NCBI RefSeq assembly: GCF_021869535.1
Contig: NW_026262679.1
Coordinates: 82,147,143-82,211,142 of the forward strand
Direction of reading: 5' to 3'
DNA: 64,000 bases
From: Mytilus californianus
Taxonomy: Eukaryota; Mollusca; Bivalvia; Mytilida; Mytilidae
Positions 21,155 to 31,725 of the stretch are shown in pieces. The notes beneath the pieces are model-generated. The model was not told the origin of the DNA. It searched no databases and saw nothing but the letters and a program-made list of their open reading frames with translations. Positions within the stretch are counted from its first letter, which is position 1, and every line of letters begins with the position of its first letter. Both the position numbers and the translations under genes were made by a program.

Positions 21155-22851
21155 GGGTTGAGACTATCGACCAAGTGTCAGCCCCTAAACATGGTAAAGA
21201 AAAAGTTAAAGAGAATAATTTGAAATATGAAGAGAAACATTGCCAAATGAAAGAGCATTTGGTTGAACCGAAAAAATCAGTGAATACAGCTTATATAAAG
21301 AGATCATTTGAAGAAGATAGCCTAGATATACGGGACCTAGATTTAAGCCTAGAGATGTTGTTTGAGGAGTCTAAGGAGATACAACAGAACACACCAGAGA
21401 ACACACCAAAGGAGGTAATGGGTAGTGCAGAACCGATCAACGGGATAGAAGGACATATTATCATTGCTCGGGTGACAGCAGCTAGCATTACAGTTTCAGT
21501 GGTCATTAACAAGATTGTGACGAATGCAGTTATTGGCACTGGAGCAGAGGTGACGGTTCTAAGTGAGAAGTTGTATAATCAGATTCCTGGGAGTAAGCGG
21601 CCAAAACTAAGGAGAGCAGCAAGAAATTTGGTAGTTGCTGAGGCCGGTAAGAACTTGACAACAAGAGGGATTACAGAGGTGGAAGTTAATCTGGGAAGTG
21701 AAACCTTCAAATGGCCAGTTTATGTAGCACCCATTGGAGATAACATGTTATTAGGTTGTGACCTAATTGATGAAATGAATATCACAATCAATCCTATGCA
21801 AGGCTTACAGTTTAATGGTCAGCGGATTGAATGTGAGACTAAGAGACAAACTGATAGAGAAGCCAGAGTCGGAGTAAAGGACACCAATTCTGGGCTTATC
21901 ATTGACAAAGAAGCGGAAAGAAGTGAGTTCCTGTCAATCAGAGATTCAATGGTAGAGCCGGTAATGGCCGATGACAGAAAACCCATGGTAGCAAGTACGC
22001 AGGACATGCATGTACATATAGGAAATATTACCAGTACAAGTTATAAGGGTACACAGACGGACAAGGTCGATGTCCAGATGTTGCCTGAGCTCTTGCAAGA
22101 AGAAAATGTAAATGTTACAGAAGAAAATGTAAATATTAAAGGAGACAATGTAAATGTTACAGAAGAAAACGTTAATGTTACAGAAGAAAATGTTAATATT
22201 ACAGAAGAAAATGTAAATGTTACAGAAGAAAATGTAAATGTTAAAGGAGAAAATGTAAATGTTACAGAAGAAAACGTTAATGTTACAGAAGAAAATGTTA
22301 ATGTTACAGAAGAAAATGTAAATGTTACAGAAGAAAACGTTAATATTACAAAAGAAAATGTAAATGTTAAAGAAGAAAATTTAAATGTTAAAGGAGAAAA
22401 TGTTAATGTTACAGAAGAAATTGTTAATGTTACAGAAGAAAACGTTAATGTTACAGAAGAAAATGAAAATGTTACAGAGGAAAATATAAATTTTACAGAA
22501 GAAACTGTAAATGTTACAGAAGAAAATGTAAATGTTACAGAAGAAATTGTGAATGTTCCAGTAACAGAAAAAAATCAAAATATTCCAGTTACGGAAGAAA
22601 TTGTAAATGTTTCAGTTAAAAAAGAGGATGGAAACTTTTTCTGTCAGGTGGAAAAAATAAGTCAACTGAAAGAAAGTTTCCGTAAAACAGATTTAGACCA
22701 AACTAAGAAAGAACATGAGAATGAAAAACAGGTAACTCAAGACACACAAAAAGATTGGAGAAAAAGGAAGAAGAGGACACAGAAAGAGAAAAAAAAAACA
22801 GAAGAGGATACAGAAAGAAAGACAAAAAGAGACGAACCAATAATACAGTGA
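21136..22851 (+). CDS. Frameshift ORF: retropepsin-like domain without the catalytic Asp, heptad repeat, basic tail
   Basis: Open in the -1 frame relative to gag from after a TGA at 21133-21135. There is no ATG near its start (GTG at 21175), so it is best expressed as a -1 frameshift extension of Gag. Counting from that GTG, residues ~91-225 resemble a retroviral-type aspartic protease: the flap region RAARNLVVAEAG and the C-terminal MLLGCDLIDEMN are recognisable. The active-site motif reads IGTGAEVTVLS, with Gly (GGC, 21535-21537) where the family has catalytic Asp, so activity is doubtful in this copy. Residues ~309-460 are about 22 units of ENVNVTE. The C-terminus is Lys/Glu/Arg-rich. No RT, RNase H or integrase follows the stop at 22849-22851. 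Alternative: an accessory structural extension that does not act as a protease. Confidence 0.85.
   Translation, partial: RVFKLLRVETIDQVSAPKHGKEKVKENNLKYEEKHCQMKEHLVEPKKSVNTAYIKRSFEEDSLDIRDLDLSLEMLFEESKEIQQNTPENTPKEVMGSAEPINGIEGHIIIARVTAASITVSVVINKIVTNAVIGTGAEVTVLSEKLYNQIPGSKRPKLRRAARNLVVAEAGKNLTTRGITEVEVNLGSETFKWPVYVAPIGDNMLLGCDLIDEMNITINPMQGLQFNGQRIECETKRQTDREARVGVKDTNSGLIIDKEAERSEFLSIRDSMVEPVMADDRKPMVASTQDMHVHIGNITSTSYKGTQTDKVDVQMLPELLQEENVNVTEENVNIKGDNVNVTEENVNVTEENVNITEENVNVTEENVNVKGENVNVTEENVNVTEENVNVTEENVNVTEENVNITKENVNVKEENLNVKGENVNVTEEIVNVTEENVNVTEENENVTEENINFTEETVNVTEENVNVTEEIVNVPVTEKNQNIPVTEEIVNVSVKKEDGNFFCQVEKISQLKESFRKTDLDQTKKEHENEKQVTQDTQKDWRKRKKRTQKEKKKTEEDTERKTKRDEPIIQ
21142..21172 (+). 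promoter_or_regulatory. -1 programmed ribosomal frameshift signal
   Basis: The slippery heptamer T TTA AAC (21142-21148) is in the correct phase with the gag codons tct-tta-aac-tgc-taa. After a 7-nt spacer there is a hairpin: GGTTGA (21156-21161), loop gacta, TCGACC (21167-21172), 6 bp with one G-U pair. Slipping by -1 continues as ctg-cta-agg into the second ORF, which lacks its own ATG. A pseudoknot was not shown. Confidence 0.85.
22099..22560 (+). repeat. 21-bp in-frame tandem repeat (7-residue unit)
   Basis: About 22 copies of a 21-bp unit around 'aatgtaaatgttacagaaga', coding for ENVNVTE with variants (KGEN, TKEN, EIVN). Units match the codon phase. The antisense ORF at 22381-22578 is a shadow. 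Confidence 0.95.
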
Positions 22852-23133
22852 AGTTGTTGGACAAAGAAAACATTGAAAATTTTATAAACAGTTTATTTAT
22901 TATATTGAAAGACACAAAACTACAAAATTGTTGACATTATTTATATGTATATTGTTTTATATATCATTGGTACACTTTTATTATTATACGTGTCAAGAAT
23001 TGTGATATATTCGTGATCTAGTCAACATTGACAAAAACAAATTTTCTTAATTTTAATATTCTATTGAGATAGCAGGTGCTTGTTTAGATTTTGTTTAATT
23101 GTATCTAATGATTTAATATTTCGCAATTATTTA

Positions 23134-23733
23134 ACGCGGTTTTACCTTTGTGTTAACGTAACGTCGTTCCCGGCAAAATTGGCAGTTGCCGATTTAGCGT
23201 TACGAAATTCCGCCAACATGTGGCATTCGAATAACATCTTTGTTTTCTAACTTGTTATTAATCCTACATTTCTTTAGTTACTTGTATTTATATGCTTTAT
23301 ATTGATAAATCGGTGTCGAGACGTATGAAATCGTGATTGCTTTCTTTAAAATCCAATATTTACGTATGTATTGACAGTGATTTATATGATTAACCTTGAC
23401 CAGTAGCGACCTATTTTCTTACGCGCAAGGATAAGGCGTGATAAGTATTATAAAAGGGGATTTTCCGAATAGCAAAACGAATTTGAACTCATCTTTATAG
23501 AAACTTAATAGGTAAATACTTCACGCACGAAAATCACAGAAAACCGTTAAACATATTGTACTTTCATTCTTTGTAGTAATTTATAGTAATAATAATAATT
23601 TCTATTTCTTGAAATAGTAGTTTAGTTGTTATTTTATTTAGAAAACCTGGCTAATGTATTTCGAAAAGCTATTGAATAGAATAAATATCTACAGACTAAA
23701 GGTATTGTAAGAAAGATTGAGAACAATCTTTAC
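23134..23733 (+). repeat. 3' long terminal repeat
   Basis: 600 bp, offset 5540 bp from the 5' LTR, with one difference seen (A at 23349). It is followed by AATA and then the LINE relic. Confidence 0.93.
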
Positions 23734-23737
23734 AATA

Positions 23738-24109
23738 TCTATGGTAAAATATGTACACAGGCTTAACAGATTGGACGATGGGTTACTTTATGATGCTTAT
23801 GTTTGTAATAAAATTTTAGATGCAGGAAACATTAATTGTTGGTATTCATCTATGAGACATGTCCTTCAATCACTTGATATACAAAATTTGAATACAAAGC
23901 TCAATAAATTAATTAAATTTGTAAAATGTAAACTTTGTAACAGTTTTAAAACATTTTGGGTGGTCAAAAGATCTGATACCTTATCACAAGGTAATATTAA
24001 ATTAGAAAATTATTTCAACCTCAAGACTGACTTCGTAAAGGAGGCTTATTTATCAATTAAAGATTTTAATATAAGAAGAGCTATATGTATCAAAGTACTG
24101 AAGTACTGA
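23738..24109 (+). pseudogene. Non-LTR retrotransposon (LINE) relic, right part
   Basis: The translation after the LTR reads SMVKYVHRLNRLDDGLLYDA, then CWYSSMRHVLQSLDI and a long Lys-rich segment. This is the C-terminal LINE region continuing from 17440-17593. It ends with a stop at about 24107. No catalytic part is present. Confidence 0.75.
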
Positions 24110-26840
24110 ACATCGGATGACCGCAGGTTCTTGTGGATGGTCAAAAGCACATGTCACAGAAACAGATCACATCTCTATACCTGAAACTGAGATTAATTTA
24201 CAGAGATTTTTTTTCTTATACAAGTTCGTGCTTGGATGATGAATAAATGACAGGAAATTCAACCTCACCGTAATAACTATTATATTGTAGTGATACAAAT
24301 CAGTATACCTTAGACTATTATACTAATATAATAATAGTTCCAGAGAATACACTGGTTTGTTTTTATATATTATATTAATATTACGGTTGCATGTATATAT
24401 AATTTTCATCTAGTTGTATATCATACTATTCTACTATTATTATAGTGTAATGCAAGTGCATGGTGGACACTCTTCTGTAAAAAAAAATCAAAGTCTTAAA
24501 GGCTGTAAAAGCAATTGCTGCCATGTTAATGTTTTGTGGAATTTTATTTTTCATCCATATATATAAGAATTAAACCTGACAGGACAGGAGTGTTGACTAG
24601 TGAGAAGCAAGACGGTTTTAACTTTATATCAATATAAGACTTTAGCAGGAAATCATTTTAAATATGTTTTATATTTTACAAGGAGACAACAAGTTTACCA
24701 GGCTAAAGTTGGGGTTAATTATACATGTGCTGAAACATATAACTGAAAAAAAATCATTATGGATTATCCCCTGGTAGTGTTTGTAACTGGGCAATAATTT
24801 CCTTTATTGATTTAATTTTAACCATTTTCATAATTAATTTAAATTAACCATTCAGTTAAAACATTTCAACTTTCCAGACGCTAATGTTGAAAAACGGGAC
24901 AGAAATAAAATATCTTACAATACATAAACATGTAAAAAATAAATATATATTTCAGCTTACTAAAAATATTTTCATAATGTTACTTTGACATCATTTCTTA
25001 AAACTAAGTCCCAAACATAATTGCTCAGTTGACATGTGTCATCCTCATGCGATACGAGATAACTATAATTCTGATGCAATCCCGAAAAGGGGGGTCATCA
25101 CAAACAAACATGACATTAAATTGTCATTATACGAACTAGAACAAACAGCTCTATGTTGCTTTGATATTTATCAATTTTCAGGAAACATGTGAAATAAATT
25201 TCAGGTCCATTTCATTATAGTGCCTAACAAGATTGTGTGAGGTAGACGAAATTGACCTTAAAACGATCGCATTGTCTTTTGATGTCCAAAAATAGGCAGA
25301 TCGGACATATACGGACTTTATCTAATGACTACATAAATTTGGGATTTATTATTATTATAATATTCTAATGAAACTGAAAATTGTATTTTTTTTTTAGGAT
25401 AAACAACAATTTTACCTGGCGTAGCCGTTCATAAATGTTTTTCTGCATTTATCTTCGAAAAATGGCGTATTTAATGGAATAGAACGTTAATACAGTAAAC
25501 TTTCTCTTTTTTCTCCGCAATAGGCTATCAAAAATAATTTATCTAATGTGTATGTGGAAAATTATGTGAAAAGATAAAAAGTGGCAATTGTTACCTTTCA
25601 TACCTTAAGTTTCGTTCATCTGATTCTGACCAATGCTTATATACTAAATATCTATTTATATGCCGCTATTATTGTTGTTGTTACCAATTATGTAAATCAA
25701 TTGTATCTGATTTTATGCCCTTTATGGGCCCTGTAATTTGGGAAATAAAAAAAAAATCTATTCATTGATAAAACGTAATATGGAGTGGTCTAGTGTCCAG
25801 TTTGCAGGTCATTTAATTTTCTGTACACATTCATGCACGCTCTGATTTAATCAATATACTCGTACGAAAAAGCATGAACAGTTTGAAGGTAATCTAATAA
25901 TAACTTAATCCAATCAAATTGCATAAGATTCAATAACAATGTCAAGTCCACATCATAATGAGTAATAGAGGTAAACTGGGTAGGGAGAAAATGACAGATA
26001 TTTCAAGTTAATATTTATGCAATAACGAATTAAAATTTGTCAACCAAAAGTTTTGCTACAATTTCAAAAACATGGCGTTCTGTATGGGTATAGTTTTCGG
26101 ATCTTTCATTAGCGTATTTAAGGCTATAAAAAGTTTGGGCTTCAAAAGTTCACACAATTATTGACTTTATACAGAAAATTCGTCCTTGTAAAACATTTAA
26201 TAGTTCACAAATGATACGCGATTTTAAAGTAAAATTATTTCTTAAAACACTGCAAAAAATTTCATTCATATTGATAAAGTGGTATCGTCATAAAGTGCGT
26301 TGAAATGAACAGTGGTATAGCAAACATCGAATTCCCTCAGTAAGGGGAGTCAGTTAAGTTTGTCTATTTTTAGATACTATACAGGTAATCTTTTGACACT
26401 ACGTATACAACCTGTGTGACCTGTGTAGTGATTTTGATTTTACGATAAATTCATGAATGAACGATAATTTTATGAATGAACATGAGCACCTGACCTCTTT
26501 CTTAAACACCTATTAAACATATAAAACCGTATTTAATAAGGAGATAATTCAGTCAAATTTTCAGTACTAAATCAACAACTGAAATGATTCCATTTTTTGA
26601 TGAAACATCGTACGAACGGAGAACGGAATCGCAGGTATAAAAATGCACTTTTTTCCCTTGTAATGACCGCGGATCTATAATTTTTATAGATTGGTTGAAA
26701 TCCCAAAACTAATTTGCATAATGGAAATTTAGGCGATAGCAATACATCGGAGTGACCTCAAGGTCATCCTCTGTAAAAATGAGAATAAGTGCACATGATC
26801 TTAAAATTGAGATAGATATAGTAAAAAATACAGAGAGAGA
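24110..26840. other. Gene-free AT-rich stretch
   Basis: Apart from a LINE 3' tail at 25600-25775 I see no exon, RNA gene or known repeat that I can support. Confidence 0.4.
25600..25775 (+). repeat. LINE 3'-end relic
   Basis: 'tgattttatgccctttatgg' then 'gccctgtaatttgggaaata' and an A-run. The GCCC-tttat-GGGC stem followed by an A-rich end is the typical 3' terminus of a mussel LINE family. A related end lies at 27255-27310. Confidence 0.55.
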
Positions 26841-26849
26841 ACTCAGCGT

Positions 26850-27310
26850 CTATGTCATCACTGCCTATCACATGGATCAAATTCTATTGAAGATGAGATC
26901 CATTTTACAGTAAGTTGTCCTTTGTATAACGAACAGAGAAAATTATTATGGGATAAAGTAAACAGTTTTTGTACTAATTTTAAATAATTACCCAAGGATA
27001 AAAAATATTTCTTGCTTTTCACAAATGAGCATTTACCAACTCTTATGTGCCTAGGCAATTATATAATAAAGTGTTTAGAAATAAGACCCAGGTGGATACA
27101 CAATATATAAAATAATATTTAATTATTATGAAATTATTGTTATAGTTATGTAAGACACATGATGTGTTAGGCTCTGATCCTGTCCATAACATGATTATAT
27201 TATATTAGGATCTAGTTTTCCTTTTTTCCAATCATATTGTGCTTAATATTGTTGTAAATGATGCCCTTTATGGGTTCTTGATTAGATTAATAAAATTCTT
27301 ATCTTATCTT
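26850..27310 (+). pseudogene. LINE C-terminal and 3'-end relic
   Basis: The frame reading DEIHFTVSCPLYNEQRKLLW resembles the Cys-containing C-terminus of LINE reverse transcriptases (usual form DEFHFLLVCPxY). It runs through one stop to HLPTLMCLGNYIIKC. The 3' end has 'gatgccctttatgggttctt' and an (A)TCTTATCTTA tail. Confidence 0.6.
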
Positions 27311-28060
27311 ATAGTGTAAATTGACCAAGTTGTTTCATATGACAGATATTTGGAGAAAGTTTTTGACATACGACAGAAGATGGACTATGGTCAACAGATG
27401 CCAAGTGAAGGCCAAAATTGAGTGTATTCCATATTACAAAAAAAGTCTATAAGACCTTTTCTATTTTGACAATAAATCAATATTGGCATATGTTAATTTC
27501 ATAAAGATAGTACTTCCAAAATTTCAACACTAGAGACCACGTTACGGAACAAAATATATTTCAATCATGTATGATAAATATCAAGAGGGAATCAGGAAAA
27601 ACCCTATACTAAATTTATATGATAATCAAGAATAAAATGGAAAATAAAAATGGCGTGAATCGTTTATGTTGAATATATCAAATTTACAAATCTAATGCCA
27701 AAATTGATTTTATCTCCACCAGTACCACTCCTAAAGATTTTGACAGTCTCGTCGATAGACAACCTTATTAAAATGTAGATCTGTGATTTCGTTATGCTCA
27801 TAAGAGTACACGAATTATGATAGATCTGAATTATAATCAGATTGGTCGACAGACGAAGGGGTAATCTACTATATAGTTTTACTCTCGTTACGATTTTGAT
27901 TTCCTGATGTTAACTCGAGAAGTCTCCACGAAATCATTTGAAGTTGGGAAATATCATTAGGGAATACTCATCTGGAACCAATATATTTTCATGTATAACG
28001 TCACAGTACCCAAATTGTACTGAGTTCCCAAATTGCACCCATTTAGCAAAACTAGCAACA
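27311..28060. repeat. Dispersed repeat family C segment
   Basis: 27311-27545 parallels 13630-13870 ('gtttcatatga', 'gacaataaatca', 'gagaccacgttacg'). Later parts carry 'ttaactcgagaagtctccac' and 'gaaatatcattagggaa', diverged forms of the family C tandem unit. Confidence 0.6.
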
Positions 28061-28880
28061 GAAATCTTACAAGTTTTCTTAGAGACTTAACAATTTGCAT
28101 GCTCATGATTTAACATTATTCACGTCTTTCAACATAGGTAAATATATTTAGATACACACAAAACGTTCACGGTATATATCAACAGTTGAAGTATTCACTT
28201 GAAAAAGTAAAATATACGGAAACGTCGCCATGCAACGTCCACGAAAATACAACTTTTAAAAATGAGCAATTAAAATATGTTACAGACATCCATTTCTTAA
28301 AAAAATGAAAAGTAAGCATGGACTATTGTCAAATTGTTCTAAATATTTTGAGATATAAAAACAAAACTCCAGCTATTCGATTTTTATAGATGTTGATTTA
28401 AGCATGGATGAAATTTGGGTACTGCCCATTACATGATTCTGTAATCGTTTGGAGGTCGGTTCAAACCCATTTTTCTATGATTCAATATGGATTCAAAACT
28501 AAATTGGTGGAAATATATAGTAAATAAGGATACATCTACAAAATAAAAACAGAATTGAAATTTTTTGTCTGGATCATAAATAAACGCAGGTGAAAAAACT
28601 GTCAAAATATGTGCAATTTGGGTACCCTCACGTTAAGTTTCAGCAGAGATCAAGTTCGAATTTTGCCCAATTACACTTTTGTTTTCCCAGAGATACCCCC
28701 CTTGAAAATAACATTAACGGTACCAATTTTACCGTGCACCAAATGCAGGTACAAATGGTACAAATAATTGTAGAACTGGGCATGCTCAAAATAGACATAT
28801 ATCGGAAGTTTTATTTGAGCTTAACACCATCAGCAAAATGTTACATAATTCCTATTACATAATTAATAGAAGTTAAATTT
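28061..28880. other. Stretch without recognised gene
   Basis: 28655-28760 has a family C-like block ('gataccccccttgaaaataa', 'acggtaccaattttaccgtg', like 14085-14130). The ORF 28590-28862 lies across it and is not gene-like. Confidence 0.4.
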
Positions 28881-28884
28881 CTTG

Positions 28885-29200
28885 TATGAGTATGCAACGA
28901 TTTAGATTCAAATACACAGTTTTACAATTATTTGCATAATCATACAATGATTTAATTCAAGTGCACAGTTTATAACTACTTTCATAATTCTGCATTGACT
29001 TAATTCAAGGACACAATTTTACATAATTCTGCAATGATTTTTCTCAAGTACACAGTTTAACAATTATTTGCATAACTCTACAATTTGTTCATTCAAGTGC
29101 ACAGTTTTACAATTTTTTTTTCTATCATAGTGCAATGATTTAATTCAAGTGCACAGTTTTACAATTGTTTGCATAATTCTGAAACGATTTAATTCAGGTA
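28885..29200 (+). repeat. ~55-60-bp tandem repeat, 5-6 diverged units
   Basis: 'cacagttttacaattatttg' followed by 'cataattctgcaatgattta' and 'attcaag' recurs along the stretch. Related 'cacagttttacaattgt' blocks reappear at 30300-30620. Confidence 0.8.
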
Positions 29201-29204
29201 CACC

Positions 29205-30268
29205 TGGAAGCATAAAAAATTACAGTGATGGAAAACCGTTTCATCTGTTCAGTTGTATGTGTATTGATGGCACGTTAAAAAGAAAACGACTGCGACGGCT
29301 TAACAGAAATGTGAAAAACCACCCATCATTTCAACATGATGAAGAATGCATACACGCTACAGCAGCTAGTGCCCTTGGCCTTGGCGATACTTTGATCGAT
29401 TAAGACGACATCGAGGAATATATAACAGTGGACCAATTGTCTTTAGACCCATTAATAGTTGGAATACATGATGGCGAATGGTATGGGACTTAAACCAAAG
29501 GAGACAGATCGTCAGTCCAGAGAATTAGATGTAGAACTTACAAGTCTAATTTTCAGGCATATGCAGTCACATGCGAACTTACAAACTTTGGTGTACAGAA
29601 AAAGACATAGACTTTAATATCGACGACGTCCATAGAAAAGATTCTACTAAATCATTCAGTTGCATTTCAGAGAACAAAATACCTTTTCCCTTATCAGAGA
29701 AAATGAGAAATACTTTGGACAGATATGAATCCGGAAGTACAACCTTCACCATAGATTTAATTCCTCCTAAAGAAGACGGTAAAAATGCATACATGGCAAT
29801 ACATGGGATTTGAGAGATCCGAAAGGGCAAGGTTGGTTGGTTGTAAAAACTCTATTTCCGGCCTACTGTTGGATCGTGTAGCTGTTTCAAGTCATATGAT
29901 GGTCTTGTTATTAAATCTGAACAAACATTTTTTTTGTTATGGATTTTTGTAGTTATTTACATTTAATGATGGAGGAAAAATCCACTGTCTAAGTTTAATG
30001 TCTTTAGACTGTCTTAGAATAGCTTCGCAAGACATATATATATCAACTGGAATTGTTCTTTTCAGTGCCCTAGAGGTGGACGAACGCCAAGTACCGTAAT
30101 ATGTGATGGCATTTTTCTTGAGATTCTAAAAGATTTGATTCCTTCACTGCTTTCTAACTCAGATGAAACAAATACAAAACCCATATCTGGAACAATGCTT
30201 AAGGGTCGTATTTATGTGGTGGACAGTAAAACACGAAAACTGCATGCACAGTTGAACAATCTATAATA
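29205..30268 (+). pseudogene. Unrecognised decayed coding region
   Basis: Several segments look like former exons. 29205-29400 gives FHLFSCMCIDGTLKRKRLRR and ECIHATAASALGLGDTLID, then a TAA, after which the same frame goes on as DDIEEYITVDQLSLDPLIVG to about 29490. 29571-29813 gives FPLSEKMRNTLDRYESGSTT. 30065-30265 follows a good acceptor (ttgttcttttcag) and gives RTPSTVICDGIFLEILKDLI up to a TAA. I do not recognise the family. Stops and frame changes say it is not intact, though an exon-intron gene cannot be excluded. The tandem repeats on both sides suggest it was caught in a repeat-rich duplication. Confidence 0.35.
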
Positions 30269-30705
30269 CAACTGGGCGTTACATAAATATCAAACCACGC
30301 ACAGTTATACAATTGTATGACGAACCTGGCTGCATTACTTAATGTGCATAAGCATGTACAGTTTTACAATTGTTTGATAATCTAGGCTTCAAAACTTCGC
30401 ATGTGTATATATGAACTGCTCACTTGTACAATTTCCTGGGGAGTTGTGCATGGTGTACATATCGTATTAAAATTGTAAAACAATGCATGCCCAGTTCAAC
30501 AAACTATGGTAAAACTGTGCATTACATAAATATAAACGCATGCACAGTTTTACAATTGTATGACGAACCTGTTGCATTATTTTACGTGCATAAGCATGCA
30601 AAGTTTTACAATTGTTTGATGATCTAGGCTTCATTACTTTACATTCACATATGAGCTGCCCACTTGTACAATTTCCAGGGGAATTGTGCATGGTGTACAG
30701 AGCAA
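30249..30705 (+). repeat. ~236-bp direct duplication, two units
   Basis: Unit 1 (from 'gcacagttgaacaatctata') and unit 2 (from 'gcccagttcaacaaactatg', 30488) share 'tacataaatat', 'acagtt(t/a)tacaattgtatgacgaacct', 'tgcataagcatg', 'gatctaggcttc', 'cacttgtacaatttcc' and 'ttgtgcatggtgtaca' in order. Confidence 0.85.
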
Positions 30706-30744
30706 AGCAGCCAAGTGTGTTGGTTACCAGACGATAACTTCAGT

Positions 30745-31725
30745 ATCATTTCAGGGATATGTCCCTTGATAATGTGGAAAAAGCCACACTTTTGGTTTTT
30801 TAGACAATAACTTGAGTAGGCCTACACAACATTAAGAAATATTGTTAGGGAGAACTAAAAAAAGATCCAGTTCCAATTTGATAGATCTTACGTTCGACTT
30901 TCCTCATTATGCCCCTTGCTAAACCTAAAACAGCCAAATTTGGGGTTTTAAGGCGATAACTCGAGTAAGCCTTCACCAAATCATTTGAAGTTTGGAAATG
31001 TCCGACATCACTTACCATTCGTGTTGCTTAGTCTTTAGTTTTCTATGTTGTGTCATCTATACTATTATTTGTCTGTTTGTCTTTTTATTTTTGGCCATGG
31101 CGTTGTCAGTTTGTTTTCGATCTATGAGTTTGACTGTCCCTCTGGTACCTTTTGTCCCTCTTTTATCACAGTTCACTTCGAATTTAACTTGTTTCACTTT
31201 TTATCGTTCAAGAATTTTTCAGTAGATAAAATAAGATATAAGTGTGTTAATGTCAGTGGGTCACTAAATGAAGAAAACAATTACCAAATAAAGATTCGTC
31301 TAAAGAAGTTTATCATTGTAGTTCTGCAACAAACCAAGGACCAAAATTTTGGTTCATTTTTCATTACAAAATTACAAAAAAAATTAAAAGTTCCTGTATT
31401 CAAATATACAAATACCTTATACACTATTTAATCCTCATTCATTTATCTTCGAGACACTATTTACAGAATAATTCTATGAAGTGTAAATAAAAAGTAAAAG
31501 GTAAATAATTCAATCTATCATTCTATATATCAAACATCTAACATATATAATTAAGGTCAATAATTGTGTATTGAATTTTGGTATATGTTATATAATAAAG
31601 TGTCTGCTTAATCATATAATTCAAAGGTTACAATCTGATTTAAATATAGATTATGTGTCCAACCTTCACCTACAAGCTTGTAAGTGAAGTATGGACACAG
31701 GATCTGTATTTTAATCAGATTGCAT
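30745..31725. repeat. Family C repeat enclosing a second dispersed repeat
   Basis: 30745-30995 carries two family C tandem units ('gataacttgagtaggcctac', 'gataactcgagtaagccttc'). 31000-31160 ('cattcgtgttgcttagtctt ... ggccatggcgttgtcag') is a separate mussel repeat whose reverse copy is at 60125-60225. 31215-31430 and 31436-31725 parallel 14840-15510 and 7463-7740. Confidence 0.7.

Larger units (their letters stand above)
17594..23733 (+). mobile_element. Recent non-autonomous LTR retroelement (Gag and protease-like only), nested in a LINE relic
   Basis: A complete element of 6140 bp: 600-bp 5' LTR, primer-binding site, 1.1-kb structured leader, gag ORF, -1 frameshift signal, protease-like/repeat ORF, about 280 bp of non-coding DNA, 3' LTR. 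The 4-bp sequence AATA flanks it on both sides (17590-17593 and 23734-23737), and removing the element plus one AATA rejoins the LINE reading frame. By eye the LTRs differ only at 17809 (T) against 23349 (A), so insertion was recent. No reverse transcriptase, RNase H or integrase can be found in any frame, so enzymes would have to come in trans. The LTR ends by this duplication are A...C, not the usual TG...CA, and the shared sequence extends 1-2 nt further, so ends may be off by that much. No clear polypurine tract abuts the 3' LTR. Confidence 0.9.

Noticed and set aside
21175-21177. GTG at 21175 as the start codon of the second retroelement ORF
   Set aside because: Eukaryotic initiation at GTG is unlikely, and the frame stays open upstream into a correctly phased -1 slip site.
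22852-23133. Hidden reverse transcriptase or integrase before the 3' LTR
   Set aside because: Only ~280 bp, AT-rich, with no RT or integrase motif in any frame.
17611-23151. LTR starting at TG (17611/23151) to give canonical TG...CA ends
   Set aside because: The two copies are identical for 19 further bases upstream, and the AATA duplication fits the longer LTR.
28885-29200. CRISPR-like array
   Set aside because: Units are diverged head-to-tail tandem copies without unique spacers, and the genome is eukaryotic.
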